From: Paludibacter sp.
GTDB lineage: Bacteria > Bacteroidota > Bacteroidia > Bacteroidales > Paludibacteraceae
Assembly (NCBI GenBank): GCA_024710005.1
Contig: JANJVQ010000014.1
Location: 1 to 64,000, forward strand
Length of the DNA stretch: 64,000 bases
Reading direction: 5' to 3'
Positions 31,619 to 41,434 of the stretch are shown piece by piece. The notes beneath the pieces are model-generated. The model had not been told where the DNA came from. It saw nothing but the letters and a program-made list of their open reading frames with translations, and searched no databases. The position numbers and the translations under genes were made by a program. How positions within the stretch are numbered: the first letter of the stretch is position 1; each line of letters begins with the position of its first letter.

Positions 31619-34087
31619 ATGAAAAGAAGTATATCAATTATTGCATTAACAGTATGTTTTATCTTGTTTGCAGACTTACAGGCAACAGAAAAAATCAATT
31701 TTGATTTGCACTGGAAGTTTATACAGGAAGATGTAAAAGGTGCAGAACAAGCTGGTTATAATGATCAAAAATGGAGGTCATTAAATGTGCCACACGACTG
31801 GAGCATTGAAGGCGAGTATAAAGAAACAGAAAATGGAACCGATTGGCAGTCGGGTTATCTGCCTGTTGGAGTGGGATGGTACCGGAAGACATTCGACATG
31901 GATAAGAAGTGGGCAAACAAAATGGTTCAACTGATGTTCGATGGCGTATATCTGAACAGCGATGTATGGATTAACGGTCATCATTTGGGACATCGCCCGA
32001 ATGGTTATGTCAGCTTCTATTATGATATAACGCCGCATCTGAAAAAGAAAGGAAATGTTATTGCTGTTAAAGTTGATCATAGTAAGCCCCTTACCGGTCG
32101 CTGGTACACGGGTTCCGGGATTTACCGCTCTGTTTATTTATTGGTGCATAACCAAACATACATAGATCCATGGGGCGTGTTTTTTCAAACGCCTGAGGTA
32201 AGTAAAGAAAAGGCTGCCTGTAAGGTTGATGTCGAATTTGTTAATTCCACAGGAAAAGCGCTGACTGTGAAAACAGAACTGATTGATAAATCAGGAAAAG
32301 TGGTAAGCTGCGATGAGAAAGTAACTTCCGTGAAATCAAAAGGGAAACAACAGCTGGCTTTATCAGTAGATGTGAAAAATCCCCGGTTATGGTCGTCCGA
32401 CAATCCTTATGTGTATACACTCAGGATATCTTTATCTGTAAAAGGAAAAATCTTAGATCAGACGGAGCAACTGGTGGGAATCAGAAAGTTGAGTTTCTCC
32501 GCAACAGAAGGGTTTAAATTGAATGATGTCTCCATGAAGATTAAAGGAGTTTGCGATCACCATACTGCAGGAGCCGTAGGTGCAGCTATTCCCGACGACG
32601 TATTGTACAGAAGATTAAAGTTGCTGAAGGACATGGGTTTGAACTCCATTCGTACCGCGCATAATCCCTATTCGCCAACTTTCTATGCCATGTGCGATAC
32701 CTTAGGCATCATGGTAATGAATGAAGCTTTTGATGGATGGGAAGCTGAAAAAGCAGAACATGATTACGGCAATTTCTTTGAAGAATGGTGGCAACGCGAC
32801 CTGACGGATTTTATCAAACGGGATAGAAATCATCCTTCGGTAATTATTTGGAGCATTGGAAACGAGGTGCGTAAAGCAACTCCGAAAACACAGAAAATGC
32901 TGGTAGATGCAATACATCAATTAGATCCTACCCGCCCGGTAACACAGGGTGGTACTGATCCAACGCGGGGTATGACCGTTGATTATGATAAAAATTTTCA
33001 GTATCTCGATATTGTAGGATTTAATGGAAACGGAGAAGAAGTCGGAGAGTTTGAAATGTTTCAGTCAAAGAACCTCAATCGTCCGGCAATAGGTACAGAG
33101 GTGCCGCATACCTATCAAACCCGCGGTGTATACCGAACCAAAACAACCTGGCGTCGCAGGGATTTTCCCGCTCCCTGGGAGTTGAAGAATATTATTCCCT
33201 GGGATAAATTCAAAGATCGTGTGTTTGAAATTCCTGATTTAACGGAAGAGGAAGTATTCCCGGAAGAAATTGAAAATAAATATTACCAGTCATCTTATGA
33301 CAATGCCTCTGTACGCATCAGTGCCCGTCACTCCTGGCAGCGAACTACGTCATTCCCGTTTCTGATGGGAGAGTACCGCTGGGGAAGCTTTGACTATCTG
33401 GGTGAAGCGGAATGGCCACAACGTTGCGGAAACTTCGGTATTATTGATATCTGTGGTTTTCCCAAAGATCATTATTACCTTTATCAGAGTTTATGGTCTG
33501 ATAAGCCCATGGTACACCTGTTGCCTCACTGGACTCATCCGGGTAAGGAAGGCGTTGAAATACCGGTCGTGGTTTATACCAACTGCGATGCTGCCGAATT
33601 GTTCCTGGACGGGGTATCCTTAGGTAAAAAGGATTATGTCGGGGAACAATTGGTCTGGTTGGTGCCCTATCAGCGAGGTGAAATATCAGTCAAAGCGTAT
33701 AAAAACGGAAAAGAAGTTGCCTCAAAAGCATATCACAGTGCGGGTGATGCCGCCGGTTTTGATGTGAAAGCGGATAAGAAAATTATCCGGGCCAATGAGA
33801 AGGATGTTATACATCTTGAGATTGATGTGGTGGATAAAAATGGTTATATTTGCCCTTTGGCTTCCAATCTTGTCGAGGTTGAAGTGTCGGGTCCGGCTAC
33901 CATACTGGCGATGGATAATGGTGACCCCATCGAATTAACGCCTTATAAAGTCAATCAGAAAAAAGCTTTCAGGGGAAAGTGTTTGTTGATGTTGCAATCA
34001 ACAACTCAAAGCGGTACTGTAACCGTAAAACTTAAATCTCCCGGACTGGAACCAAAAATAATTCAGTTTTTGGTTAAAGCAATGTGA
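31619..34087 (+). CDS. GH2-family beta-glycosidase
   Basis: 822 residues. The signal peptide is followed by the GH2 sugar-binding domain (~25-170, SLNVPHDWSIEGEY), an immunoglobulin-like domain and a TIM barrel (~290-600). Acid/base Glu416 is in IIWSIGNEV and the likely nucleophile is Glu494 in GTEVPHTYQ. C-terminal beta domains include DUF4982 and an invasin-like Ig (~700-820). These features are typical of GH2 beta-galactosidases/beta-glucuronidases of Bacteroidota PULs. Specificity is not certain. The gap to the previous gene is 17 bp. Confidence 0.9.
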   Translation: MKRSISIIALTVCFILFADLQATEKINFDLHWKFIQEDVKGAEQAGYNDQKWRSLNVPHDWSIEGEYKETENGTDWQSGYLPVGVGWYRKTFDMDKKWANKMVQLMFDGVYLNSDVWINGHHLGHRPNGYVSFYYDITPHLKKKGNVIAVKVDHSKPLTGRWYTGSGIYRSVYLLVHNQTYIDPWGVFFQTPEVSKEKAACKVDVEFVNSTGKALTVKTELIDKSGKVVSCDEKVTSVKSKGKQQLALSVDVKNPRLWSSDNPYVYTLRISLSVKGKILDQTEQLVGIRKLSFSATEGFKLNDVSMKIKGVCDHHTAGAVGAAIPDDVLYRRLKLLKDMGLNSIRTAHNPYSPTFYAMCDTLGIMVMNEAFDGWEAEKAEHDYGNFFEEWWQRDLTDFIKRDRNHPSVIIWSIGNEVRKATPKTQKMLVDAIHQLDPTRPVTQGGTDPTRGMTVDYDKNFQYLDIVGFNGNGEEVGEFEMFQSKNLNRPAIGTEVPHTYQTRGVYRTKTTWRRRDFPAPWELKNIIPWDKFKDRVFEIPDLTEEEVFPEEIENKYYQSSYDNASVRISARHSWQRTTSFPFLMGEYRWGSFDYLGEAEWPQRCGNFGIIDICGFPKDHYYLYQSLWSDKPMVHLLPHWTHPGKEGVEIPVVVYTNCDAAELFLDGVSLGKKDYVGEQLVWLVPYQRGEISVKAYKNGKEVASKAYHSAGDAAGFDVKADKKIIRANEKDVIHLEIDVVDKNGYICPLASNLVEVEVSGPATILAMDNGDPIELTPYKVNQKKAFRGKCLLMLQSTTQSGTVTVKLKSPGLEPKIIQFLVKAM

Positions 34088-34136
34088 TTATAAAATCATT
34101 ATCAACAATAGCCTGAAAAAATAAATTACAAAGTAT

Positions 34137-35663
34137 ATGAAAGTCCCCGTTTTATTATCAACATCATTATTTGCATTCGCTTCCTTTTCATTCACTGAAG
34201 CCCAAAAGCCTAATATTATAGTTATTCTGGCCGATGACCTTGGATATGGCGATGTCAGTGCACAGGGTGCAACAACCATAAAAACCCCTAACCTGGACCG
34301 GTTAGCCAACGAAGGGATTCGTTTTACGAATGGCTATGCTACATCAGCTACTTCAACCCCCAGCAGGTATGGAATGATGACCGGTATGTATCCCTGGAAA
34401 AATGACAAAGCGAAGATCCTTCCCGGAAATGCTCCCCTGATTATAAAGGAAGACCAATATACCCTGCCAAAAATGATGCAGGAAGCGGGTTATGCCACAG
34501 CAGCTATTGGGAAATGGCATTTGGGTATGGGCGATGGCAATGCCGATTGGAATAAAACGGTTAAACCCGGAGCAAAAGAAATTGGCTTTGATTACTCGAA
34601 CCTGATTGCTGCGACCAACGATCGGGTTCCCACAGTATATGTTGAAAATGGGAATGTTATCGGACTGGATATGACAGATCCACTTCAAGTGAATTATAAG
34701 AAGAACTTTGATGGCGAGCCAACAGCGCTTACAAATCCTGAAATGTTGAAGATGCATTGGTCTCACGGGCACAATCAGTCCATCCATAACGGCATACCCC
34801 GCATTGGTTTCCAAAAAGGCGGTAAAAGCGCGATGTGGGTCGATGAAGATATGGCAGACTATTTTACAGGTATCGCGAAAGATTTTATGACGAATCATAA
34901 AGACAAACCATTCTTCCTGTATTTTGGCTTACATCAGCCGCATGTGCCGCGTGCGCCGCATAGCCGGTTTGTCGGTAGCAGTGGAATGGGGCCTCGTGGG
35001 GATGCTATTCTCGAAGCTGATTGGAGCGTGGGTGAACTCATGGCTCACCTGGATAAATTAGGCTTACTTGAGAATACGCTGGTGTTTTTTTCCAGTGATA
35101 ATGGCCCGGTGTTGGACGATGGATATAAAGATCAGGCGGTTGAGTTGCTTGGTCAACATAAGCCGGCCGGACTATTAAGAGGCGGAAAGTATAGTTTATA
35201 CGAAGCCGGAACACGCGTGCCATTTTTCGTGTACTGGAAGGGTGAAATCAAACCCGCGGTTTCTGATGCGATGGTTTGTCAGTTGGATATCATGGCGTCG
35301 GTGGCAACATTAATTAAGAAAAAACTGCCTGCTGAGTTAGATAGTCAGAATACCTTGAAAGCCTTTATGGGCAAATCGAAAAAAGGTCGTGAAGAACTTG
35401 TTATCGAAGCCAATAGTAAACTTGCATACCGTGCCGGTGACTGGGCTTTTATTCCTCCTTATAATGGAGCTGTCAGAAATCAAACCGGCAACGAGCTGGG
35501 TAATTTGCCCGAAGGTGGACTGTTTAACCTCAAATCGGATTTGGGGCAGGAAACCAATGTAGCCAAACAGCATGCAAAAAAATATAAACAGATGGAATCA
35601 CGTTTCCTCGAAATAACGAAAGGATACTTTAAAACCAATGTGAAGGATATTGTGCTGGAATAA
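34137..35663 (+). CDS. S1-family sulfatase, Ser-type
   Basis: 508 residues. Signal peptide (ends near FTEAQ) then PNIIVILADDLGYGDVSAQG (metal-binding Asp pair). The formylglycine site is STPSR with Ser73 to be modified, followed by YGMMTG. Further motifs are IGKWHLG and FFSSDNGPV. Ser-type sites need the anaerobic radical-SAM maturase (anSME), which is not in this window. It removes sulfate from a glycan, probably the one targeted by the GH2 enzymes next to it. Confidence 0.92.
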   Translation: MKVPVLLSTSLFAFASFSFTEAQKPNIIVILADDLGYGDVSAQGATTIKTPNLDRLANEGIRFTNGYATSATSTPSRYGMMTGMYPWKNDKAKILPGNAPLIIKEDQYTLPKMMQEAGYATAAIGKWHLGMGDGNADWNKTVKPGAKEIGFDYSNLIAATNDRVPTVYVENGNVIGLDMTDPLQVNYKKNFDGEPTALTNPEMLKMHWSHGHNQSIHNGIPRIGFQKGGKSAMWVDEDMADYFTGIAKDFMTNHKDKPFFLYFGLHQPHVPRAPHSRFVGSSGMGPRGDAILEADWSVGELMAHLDKLGLLENTLVFFSSDNGPVLDDGYKDQAVELLGQHKPAGLLRGGKYSLYEAGTRVPFFVYWKGEIKPAVSDAMVCQLDIMASVATLIKKKLPAELDSQNTLKAFMGKSKKGREELVIEANSKLAYRAGDWAFIPPYNGAVRNQTGNELGNLPEGGLFNLKSDLGQETNVAKQHAKKYKQMESRFLEITKGYFKTNVKDIVLE

Positions 35664-35738
35664 AAGTGTATATGTAATTCACTTCAGGATGTCATTCTTA
35701 TGTTCACTCATGTGGTAAAATAATTTAAAATTTAAGAA

Positions 35739-38189
35739 ATGGGACTGCTAAAAAAGTTTTTCATTGGTTTTTTTCTGTTATGTTTTGTGTCTCTGAATGG
35801 TCAGGAGCGAGAGCTTATGTTACTCGAATCAAACTGGAAGTTTTATAACTCAGATGTCGCCAATGCAGAAAATACGGATTACAACGATTCAGGTTGGGAA
35901 AGCGTTAATGTGCCACACGACTGGGCTGTAAGAGGTCACTTTGATATGAACCTGGATGCTCAGCTGGTTCAGGTAGTGGAAGATGGAGAGCAGGTTCCCC
36001 GTTTGAGGACCGGAAGAACGGGCGCTTTGCCTATATTCGGCGTGGGATGGTATCGCAAGGTATTACCCGTTTCAAAAGCCGATGCCGGAAAACGTATTTT
36101 TATTGAATTTGACGGCGCCATGAGTCTCTCAAAAATATTTCTGAATGGGAAATACGTGGGTGAATGGCCTTATGGATATTCCTCTTTTTCATTTGAACTG
36201 ACCGAATTTGTGAAGTTTGGAGAAGATAACCTGTTGGCGGTTCGCCTTGAAAACAAGCCCGAATCATCCCGCTGGTATGCCGGTGCCGGTATCTACAGAA
36301 ATGTGAGGTTAGTGAAAGTGCCGTTGACACATGTGGCTCATTGGGGAACTTATATTACAACACCTGTGGTGAATACAAAAAGGGCAGATGTGCTGATTAA
36401 AACAGAAGTGACCGGTATGGAGGGTAAATCTGCTCAGGTAAAACTTGAAACAGAAATCTACCAGCAATCAGGCAAAAAAGTGGGTGTTGTTAGTTCAAAA
36501 CAGTCGATGCAGGCAAAGATGCTTTTCGAACAAGAATTCCGTATCAGTAATCCATTGTTATGGGATATTGAATCTCCGCATCTATATAAGGCAGTGACTA
36601 AGGTTTATATTGACAATGTATTGAAAGATCAGTATATCACCCGGTTTGGTTGCAGAAGTCTCCGGTTTGACGCTGACAAAGGCTTCTTTTTAAATGAAAA
36701 ACCGGTTAAATTGCAGGGCGTCTGTATGCACCATGATTTGGGACCGCTTGGCGCTGCTGTTAACTTCAGGGCAACTGAACGGCAGATGGAAATGATGAAA
36801 GAAATGGGTGTGAATGCCATCCGGACTTCTCACAACCCTCCGTCACCTGAATTGCTTCAGATATGCGACAGCATGGGCCTGCTTGTTCAGGTGGAAGCTT
36901 TTGATGAATGGAAATACGGGAAAAATGCAAATGGTTATCATGTCTATTTCGAAAAATGGGCTGAAAAGGACTTGCGGAATATGATCCGTCGCGACCGCAA
37001 TCATCCTTCTGTAATCATGTGGAGCATAGGAAATGAAATCCGGGAACAAAATAAAGGAGAAGAAGGAAAAGAGATTGCCCGTTTTCTGGCGGAAATATGC
37101 AGAGATGAGGATCCTACCCGTCCGGTTACTGCCGGTTTTAACAACCATACAAGCTCCATTAAGAACGGTTTGGCTGATGTGGTAGATCTGGTAGGGTTTA
37201 ATTATAAGCCCTATGATTACAAGAACAAAAAGGATGAAAATCCACATTATATCATTTATGGAAGTGAAACGGCTTCAACGGTAAGTTCCAGGGGTGAATA
37301 CAAATTCCCTGTTAAGGAGGTGAAAAGTCCCTGGTATCAGGATTATCATGTGTCGAGTTACGATATGGAATATCCTCGCTGGGCTTCTACACCTGATACG
37401 GAATTTGAAATGCAGGATGACAATGCATTTGTGTTGGGTGAGTTCGTGTGGACAGGTTTTGATTATCTCGGAGAACCGACTCCCTACAACGAAGGTACGC
37501 CGGCCCGAAGCTCTTATTTCGGGATTGTGGATCTGGCCGGCTTGAAGAAAGATCGCTTTTACCTGTACCAGAGTAAGTGGAGTAATACTCCTGTGTTGCA
37601 CTTGTTGCCTCATTGGAACTGGCCGGAAAGGGTCGGACAAAGTGTGCCGGTTTATTGCTATACCAATTACCCTAAGGCAGAATTATTTGTGAATGGTAAA
37701 AGTATGGGGGTAAAAGAAAAAGACAAGTCCAATAAGTATACCCGTTATCGTTTGATGTGGGACAATGTAATTTATCAACCGGGAGAGATAAAAGTGGTAG
37801 CTTATAATGAAGCAAACAATCCGCTTGCACAGCAAGTAATCAAAACATCCGGTGAACCTAAAACATTTAAACTAACCGCTGATAGGGAAACGATTAAAGC
37901 CGGTGGTAAGGATTTATCTTACATAACAATTGAAGTGCTGGATGAAAATGGGAATTTGTGCCCCAGAGCAGCGAACTTAATGTTTGTAGAAGTCAAAGGC
38001 CCCGGAAAACTAATAGCGCTTTGCAATGGCGACCCAACTGATCATACTTCGTTTGCATCCAACTACATGAGAGCTTTCAATGGAAAATTAGTGGCTACCA
38101 TTGAATCGGGTGAAGAACCGGGTGAATTGGAATTGGTGGTTTCTGGTGGTTTATTAAAAAATGAATCGCTGAAAATAGTTATAGAATAA
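35739..38189 (+). CDS. GH2-family beta-galactosidase-like enzyme
   Basis: 816 residues with a signal peptide (ends near SLNGQ). Same domain order as the GH2 enzyme at 31619. Acid/base Glu433 in IMWSIGNEI and likely nucleophile Glu510 in YGSETAS, the classic GH2 pair. The late FVWTGFDYLGEPTPYNEGTP segment is typical of beta-galactosidases. An extra segment (~70-95, ending RTGRTGALPIFGV) is found in many Bacteroidota members. The C-terminus has DUF4982/Ig-like domains. The two GH2 genes alternate with sulfatase genes in the operon. Confidence 0.92.
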   Translation: MGLLKKFFIGFFLLCFVSLNGQERELMLLESNWKFYNSDVANAENTDYNDSGWESVNVPHDWAVRGHFDMNLDAQLVQVVEDGEQVPRLRTGRTGALPIFGVGWYRKVLPVSKADAGKRIFIEFDGAMSLSKIFLNGKYVGEWPYGYSSFSFELTEFVKFGEDNLLAVRLENKPESSRWYAGAGIYRNVRLVKVPLTHVAHWGTYITTPVVNTKRADVLIKTEVTGMEGKSAQVKLETEIYQQSGKKVGVVSSKQSMQAKMLFEQEFRISNPLLWDIESPHLYKAVTKVYIDNVLKDQYITRFGCRSLRFDADKGFFLNEKPVKLQGVCMHHDLGPLGAAVNFRATERQMEMMKEMGVNAIRTSHNPPSPELLQICDSMGLLVQVEAFDEWKYGKNANGYHVYFEKWAEKDLRNMIRRDRNHPSVIMWSIGNEIREQNKGEEGKEIARFLAEICRDEDPTRPVTAGFNNHTSSIKNGLADVVDLVGFNYKPYDYKNKKDENPHYIIYGSETASTVSSRGEYKFPVKEVKSPWYQDYHVSSYDMEYPRWASTPDTEFEMQDDNAFVLGEFVWTGFDYLGEPTPYNEGTPARSSYFGIVDLAGLKKDRFYLYQSKWSNTPVLHLLPHWNWPERVGQSVPVYCYTNYPKAELFVNGKSMGVKEKDKSNKYTRYRLMWDNVIYQPGEIKVVAYNEANNPLAQQVIKTSGEPKTFKLTADRETIKAGGKDLSYITIEVLDENGNLCPRAANLMFVEVKGPGKLIALCNGDPTDHTSFASNYMRAFNGKLVATIESGEEPGELELVVSGGLLKNESLKIVIE

Positions 38190-38203
38190 TACTGAAGACG
38201 AAT

Positions 38204-39859
38204 ATGCATAAAAAATATATGATTTCGGCTTTACCATTGTTAATGGCTGCCGGTCATACTCTACAGGCTGAAAACAAAGCTGCTGAAGGGCGTCCTAACA
38301 TCATCCTGATTCTGGCTGATGATATGGGCTTTTCTGATTTTGGATTTATGGGTGCAGGTATCGAAACCCCGAATTTAGACAAACTGGCAGGCAACGGTTT
38401 GCTTTTTACAAACTTTTATAATGCAGGAAGAAGTTGCCCGACAAGGGCTTCATTACTTACCGGACAGTACGCGCATCAAACCGGTCTGGGATGGATGACC
38501 TCAGCAAATCTCGGACATTCCGGGTATACCGGAGATATGAACAATCAAGCTGTTACCATAGCACAAGTGCTTAAAACGGCAGATTATGCTTGTTATATGA
38601 CCGGGAAATGGCATGTAACCTATGATAGTTTTATGAAACCGGAGGGTCCCAAACACAACTGGCCGCTGCAACGGGGCTTTGACCGTTTCTTCGGACAATT
38701 GTCGGGTGGTGGTGGTTATTTTAAAACCGCGACATTGACAAGTGATAACGAGCATGTTAAAGCACCTGAAGGATTTTATCTAACTGCAGCGGTAACCGAT
38801 TCAACTGTATCCATCCTCAATCATCATTTTCATAAGAAGGAGCAAAATCCGTTTTTCTTCTATGTTTCTTACTATGCTCCTCACCGCCCATTACATGCAT
38901 TACAGGAAGATATTGCCAAATACCGGGGGAAATTCATGGATGGATGGGATAAGCAAAGGGGAAAAAGATACAATAAAATGAGAGAACTGAAGATTATCAC
39001 TGAAAGTGATGTGTTGAGTGAACGTGATCCGCAAATTCCTGCATGGGACGAATTACCGGAGGAAGACAAGCAAATCTGGGATGCCAGGATGGCTGTCTAT
39101 GCAGCTCAGATTGATTGTATGGATCAGGGTGTTGGTAAAATTATTGAAACACTTGAAGCAAACAATGCACTTGAAAATACCCTCATATTATTTTTGTCGG
39201 ATAATGGTGGTAATGCGGAAGGACAGGGTGGTAAATTAACCCTCGATCAGTTGCCCTTACTGGGTAATAATGAACCAGCACAAAGTTACAGAGCTAATTG
39301 GGGTAATGTGAGTAATACCCCTTTCCGAGAATACAAAAAAAACACCCATGAAGGGGGGATAGCAACACCATTAATCGCTTATTGGCCTGCCAAAATAAAA
39401 CAGGGTGGGAGGATGAGTGCTCAGCAGGGTCATGTAATTGATTTTATGCCTACTTTTGTCGAACTGGCTGATGCGGAGTATCCGAAAGTATATAATGGTT
39501 ATGATATTCATCCCATGCAGGGCATCAGCCTGTTGCCTTCAATTGTAAAGGAAACGAAAACAAAACCCAGAACATTGTATTTTGAACATGAAGCTAACAG
39601 GGCATTGATTTCGGGTAAATGGAAATTAGTCTCAAAATCGACAAAGGAATATCCCTATGTTTTAGATTGGGAGTTGTATAATTTGAAGAGGGACCGGACA
39701 GAAACACGAAACCTAATAAGAAAATATCCCGGGAAAGTTGATAAAATGATCAGAGAATGGGATAAATGGGCAAAAGAAAATAAGGTTTACCCGCTCGATA
39801 ACAGTGGTTGGGCTGAGAAATCAGCAAAAGATCATGGTGCTCCAAGTATAAATAAATAA
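38204..39859 (+). CDS. S1-family sulfatase, Ser-type
   Basis: 551 residues. Signal peptide, then PNIILILADDMGFSDFGFMG. The formylglycine site is S-C-P-T-R with Ser77 in the modified position, followed by ASLLTGQYAHQTGLG. The maturing residue is therefore Ser, although a Cys follows it. MTGKWHVTYD and LFLSDNGGNAEG motifs follow. It resembles large arylsulfatases (S1_4 type), but the subfamily is not certain. The gap to the previous gene is 14 bp. Confidence 0.9.
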   Translation: MHKKYMISALPLLMAAGHTLQAENKAAEGRPNIILILADDMGFSDFGFMGAGIETPNLDKLAGNGLLFTNFYNAGRSCPTRASLLTGQYAHQTGLGWMTSANLGHSGYTGDMNNQAVTIAQVLKTADYACYMTGKWHVTYDSFMKPEGPKHNWPLQRGFDRFFGQLSGGGGYFKTATLTSDNEHVKAPEGFYLTAAVTDSTVSILNHHFHKKEQNPFFFYVSYYAPHRPLHALQEDIAKYRGKFMDGWDKQRGKRYNKMRELKIITESDVLSERDPQIPAWDELPEEDKQIWDARMAVYAAQIDCMDQGVGKIIETLEANNALENTLILFLSDNGGNAEGQGGKLTLDQLPLLGNNEPAQSYRANWGNVSNTPFREYKKNTHEGGIATPLIAYWPAKIKQGGRMSAQQGHVIDFMPTFVELADAEYPKVYNGYDIHPMQGISLLPSIVKETKTKPRTLYFEHEANRALISGKWKLVSKSTKEYPYVLDWELYNLKRDRTETRNLIRKYPGKVDKMIREWDKWAKENKVYPLDNSGWAEKSAKDHGAPSINK

Positions 39860-39893
39860 TATTTCTTATCAATTCCAGATACCAGTTAAACGC

Positions 39894-41333
39894 ATGAAAA
39901 CAAAAACAATTTTAAAAAGCATGGGAGCGCTTTTAATCGCATCAACTTCCTGTGCACAACAAAAGACACAACAACCCAATATCATTTATATTCTGGCAGA
40001 TGATTTGGGATATGGCGATTTGGGTTGTTACGGACAAGAAATTATTCAAACACCGAATCTGGATGCAATGGCTGCTAACGGGATCCGTTTTACGCAACAT
40101 TATGCCGGTTCAACAGTCAGCGCTCCCTCCCGTTCGGCATTGATGACCGGGTTGCATACAGGGCATACCTTCATCAGGGGAAACAAGGAACATAATCCGG
40201 AAGGGCAATATCCCCTGCCTGCAGACACCTATACCATCGGAAAAATGTTGCAGGAAGCAGGTTATGTAACCGGAGCTTTCGGGAAATGGGGCTTAGGGTA
40301 TCCCGGTTCAGAGGGTGATCCTAATAACCAGGGATTTAATGAGTTCTTCGGATATAACTGTCAGCGTCTGGCTCATCATTATTTTCCGGATCACCTGTAT
40401 CACAATCAGGAAAAAGTGATCCTGAAAGGTAATCAGGGTTTGAAGAAAGAGCAATATGCACCGGATATTATTCAGGAAAAAACGCTGGAGTTTATCCGGA
40501 CGAATGCTGATAAGAAGTTCTTCCTGTTTGTTCCTCATATCATACCCCATGCCGAATTAGTAGCTCCCGACGATAGCATTTATGCGCTGTACAAAGGAAA
40601 AATTCAGGAAGTGAAATCATACAAGGGGGTTGATGGCGGGGAGAATTATAAAAACGGACCTTATGGTTCGTCGCAACTTCCACGAACTGACTTCGCGGCT
40701 ATGGTTACCCGACTCGATATGCATGTTGGACAAATTGTAGCGGAATTGAAACGGCTGGGAATTGAGAAAAATACCATGATTATTTTTAGTAGTGATAACG
40801 GTCCGCACAGGGAAGGTGGTGCCGATCCTGATTTCTTCAAGAGTTACGGACCATTACGCGGAACAAAACGTGATTTGTTTGAAGGAGGAATTCGTGTCCC
40901 GATGATTGCCTACTGGCCCGGAAAAATAAAAGCCGGCGGCGTTTCAGATCACATCTCTGCATTTTGGGATATGTTGCCTACTTTACGGGAGCTATCTGGT
41001 AGCAAAACTAAAGTTAGAACCGATGGGATTTCTTTAGTTCCTACATTGTTGTCGAAGAAAGGTCAGAAGGCGCATCCTTATTTGTACTGGGAATTCCACG
41101 AACAGGGAGGTCGCATCGCGGTCAGAAAAGGAAACTGGAAAGGCGTGAAACTAAATTATGCTAAGAAACCGAACGCGCCGATGTTATTATTTGACTTGTC
41201 AACTGATTTGCGCGAAGAAAATAATATTGCCAATCAACATCCGGAAGTTGTAGCAGAACTGGAACAAATCATGAAGGAGTCGCATGAACCTTCAAAGGTG
41301 TTTAATTTTGGATCGCCGACGATAATTCAGTAA
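39894..41333 (+). CDS. S1-family sulfatase, Ser-type
   Basis: 479 residues. Signal peptide with a possible lipobox ASTSC, then PNIIYILADDLGYGDLGCYG. The formylglycine site is SAPSR with Ser76, followed by SALMTGLHTGH. FGKWGLGYPG and IFSSDNGPHREGG follow. It is the last gene of the operon, and a strong terminator follows at 41357-41389. Confidence 0.92.
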   Translation: MKTKTILKSMGALLIASTSCAQQKTQQPNIIYILADDLGYGDLGCYGQEIIQTPNLDAMAANGIRFTQHYAGSTVSAPSRSALMTGLHTGHTFIRGNKEHNPEGQYPLPADTYTIGKMLQEAGYVTGAFGKWGLGYPGSEGDPNNQGFNEFFGYNCQRLAHHYFPDHLYHNQEKVILKGNQGLKKEQYAPDIIQEKTLEFIRTNADKKFFLFVPHIIPHAELVAPDDSIYALYKGKIQEVKSYKGVDGGENYKNGPYGSSQLPRTDFAAMVTRLDMHVGQIVAELKRLGIEKNTMIIFSSDNGPHREGGADPDFFKSYGPLRGTKRDLFEGGIRVPMIAYWPGKIKAGGVSDHISAFWDMLPTLRELSGSKTKVRTDGISLVPTLLSKKGQKAHPYLYWEFHEQGGRIAVRKGNWKGVKLNYAKKPNAPMLLFDLSTDLREENNIANQHPEVVAELEQIMKESHEPSKVFNFGSPTIIQ

Positions 41334-41356
41334 AAATTAATGCTTTATATTACACG

Positions 41357-41389
41357 AATAGGGGAATGAATAATTATTCCCCTATTTTT
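41357..41389 (+). terminator. Rho-independent terminator of the sulfated-glycan operon
   Basis: An 11-bp perfect stem AATAGGGGAAT (41357-41367) / ATTCCCCTATT (41376-41386) with an 8-base loop and a T-run. Confidence 0.9.
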
Positions 41390-41426
41390 GGTTAATTCTT
41401 ATCTTATGAGTTTTTTTTATCTGTTT

Positions 41427-41434
41427 TATATTTG
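41427..41434 (+). promoter_or_regulatory. Promoter -7 element of the broken T9SS gene
   Basis: TATATTTG, 60 bp before the ATG at 41495. Confidence 0.55.
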
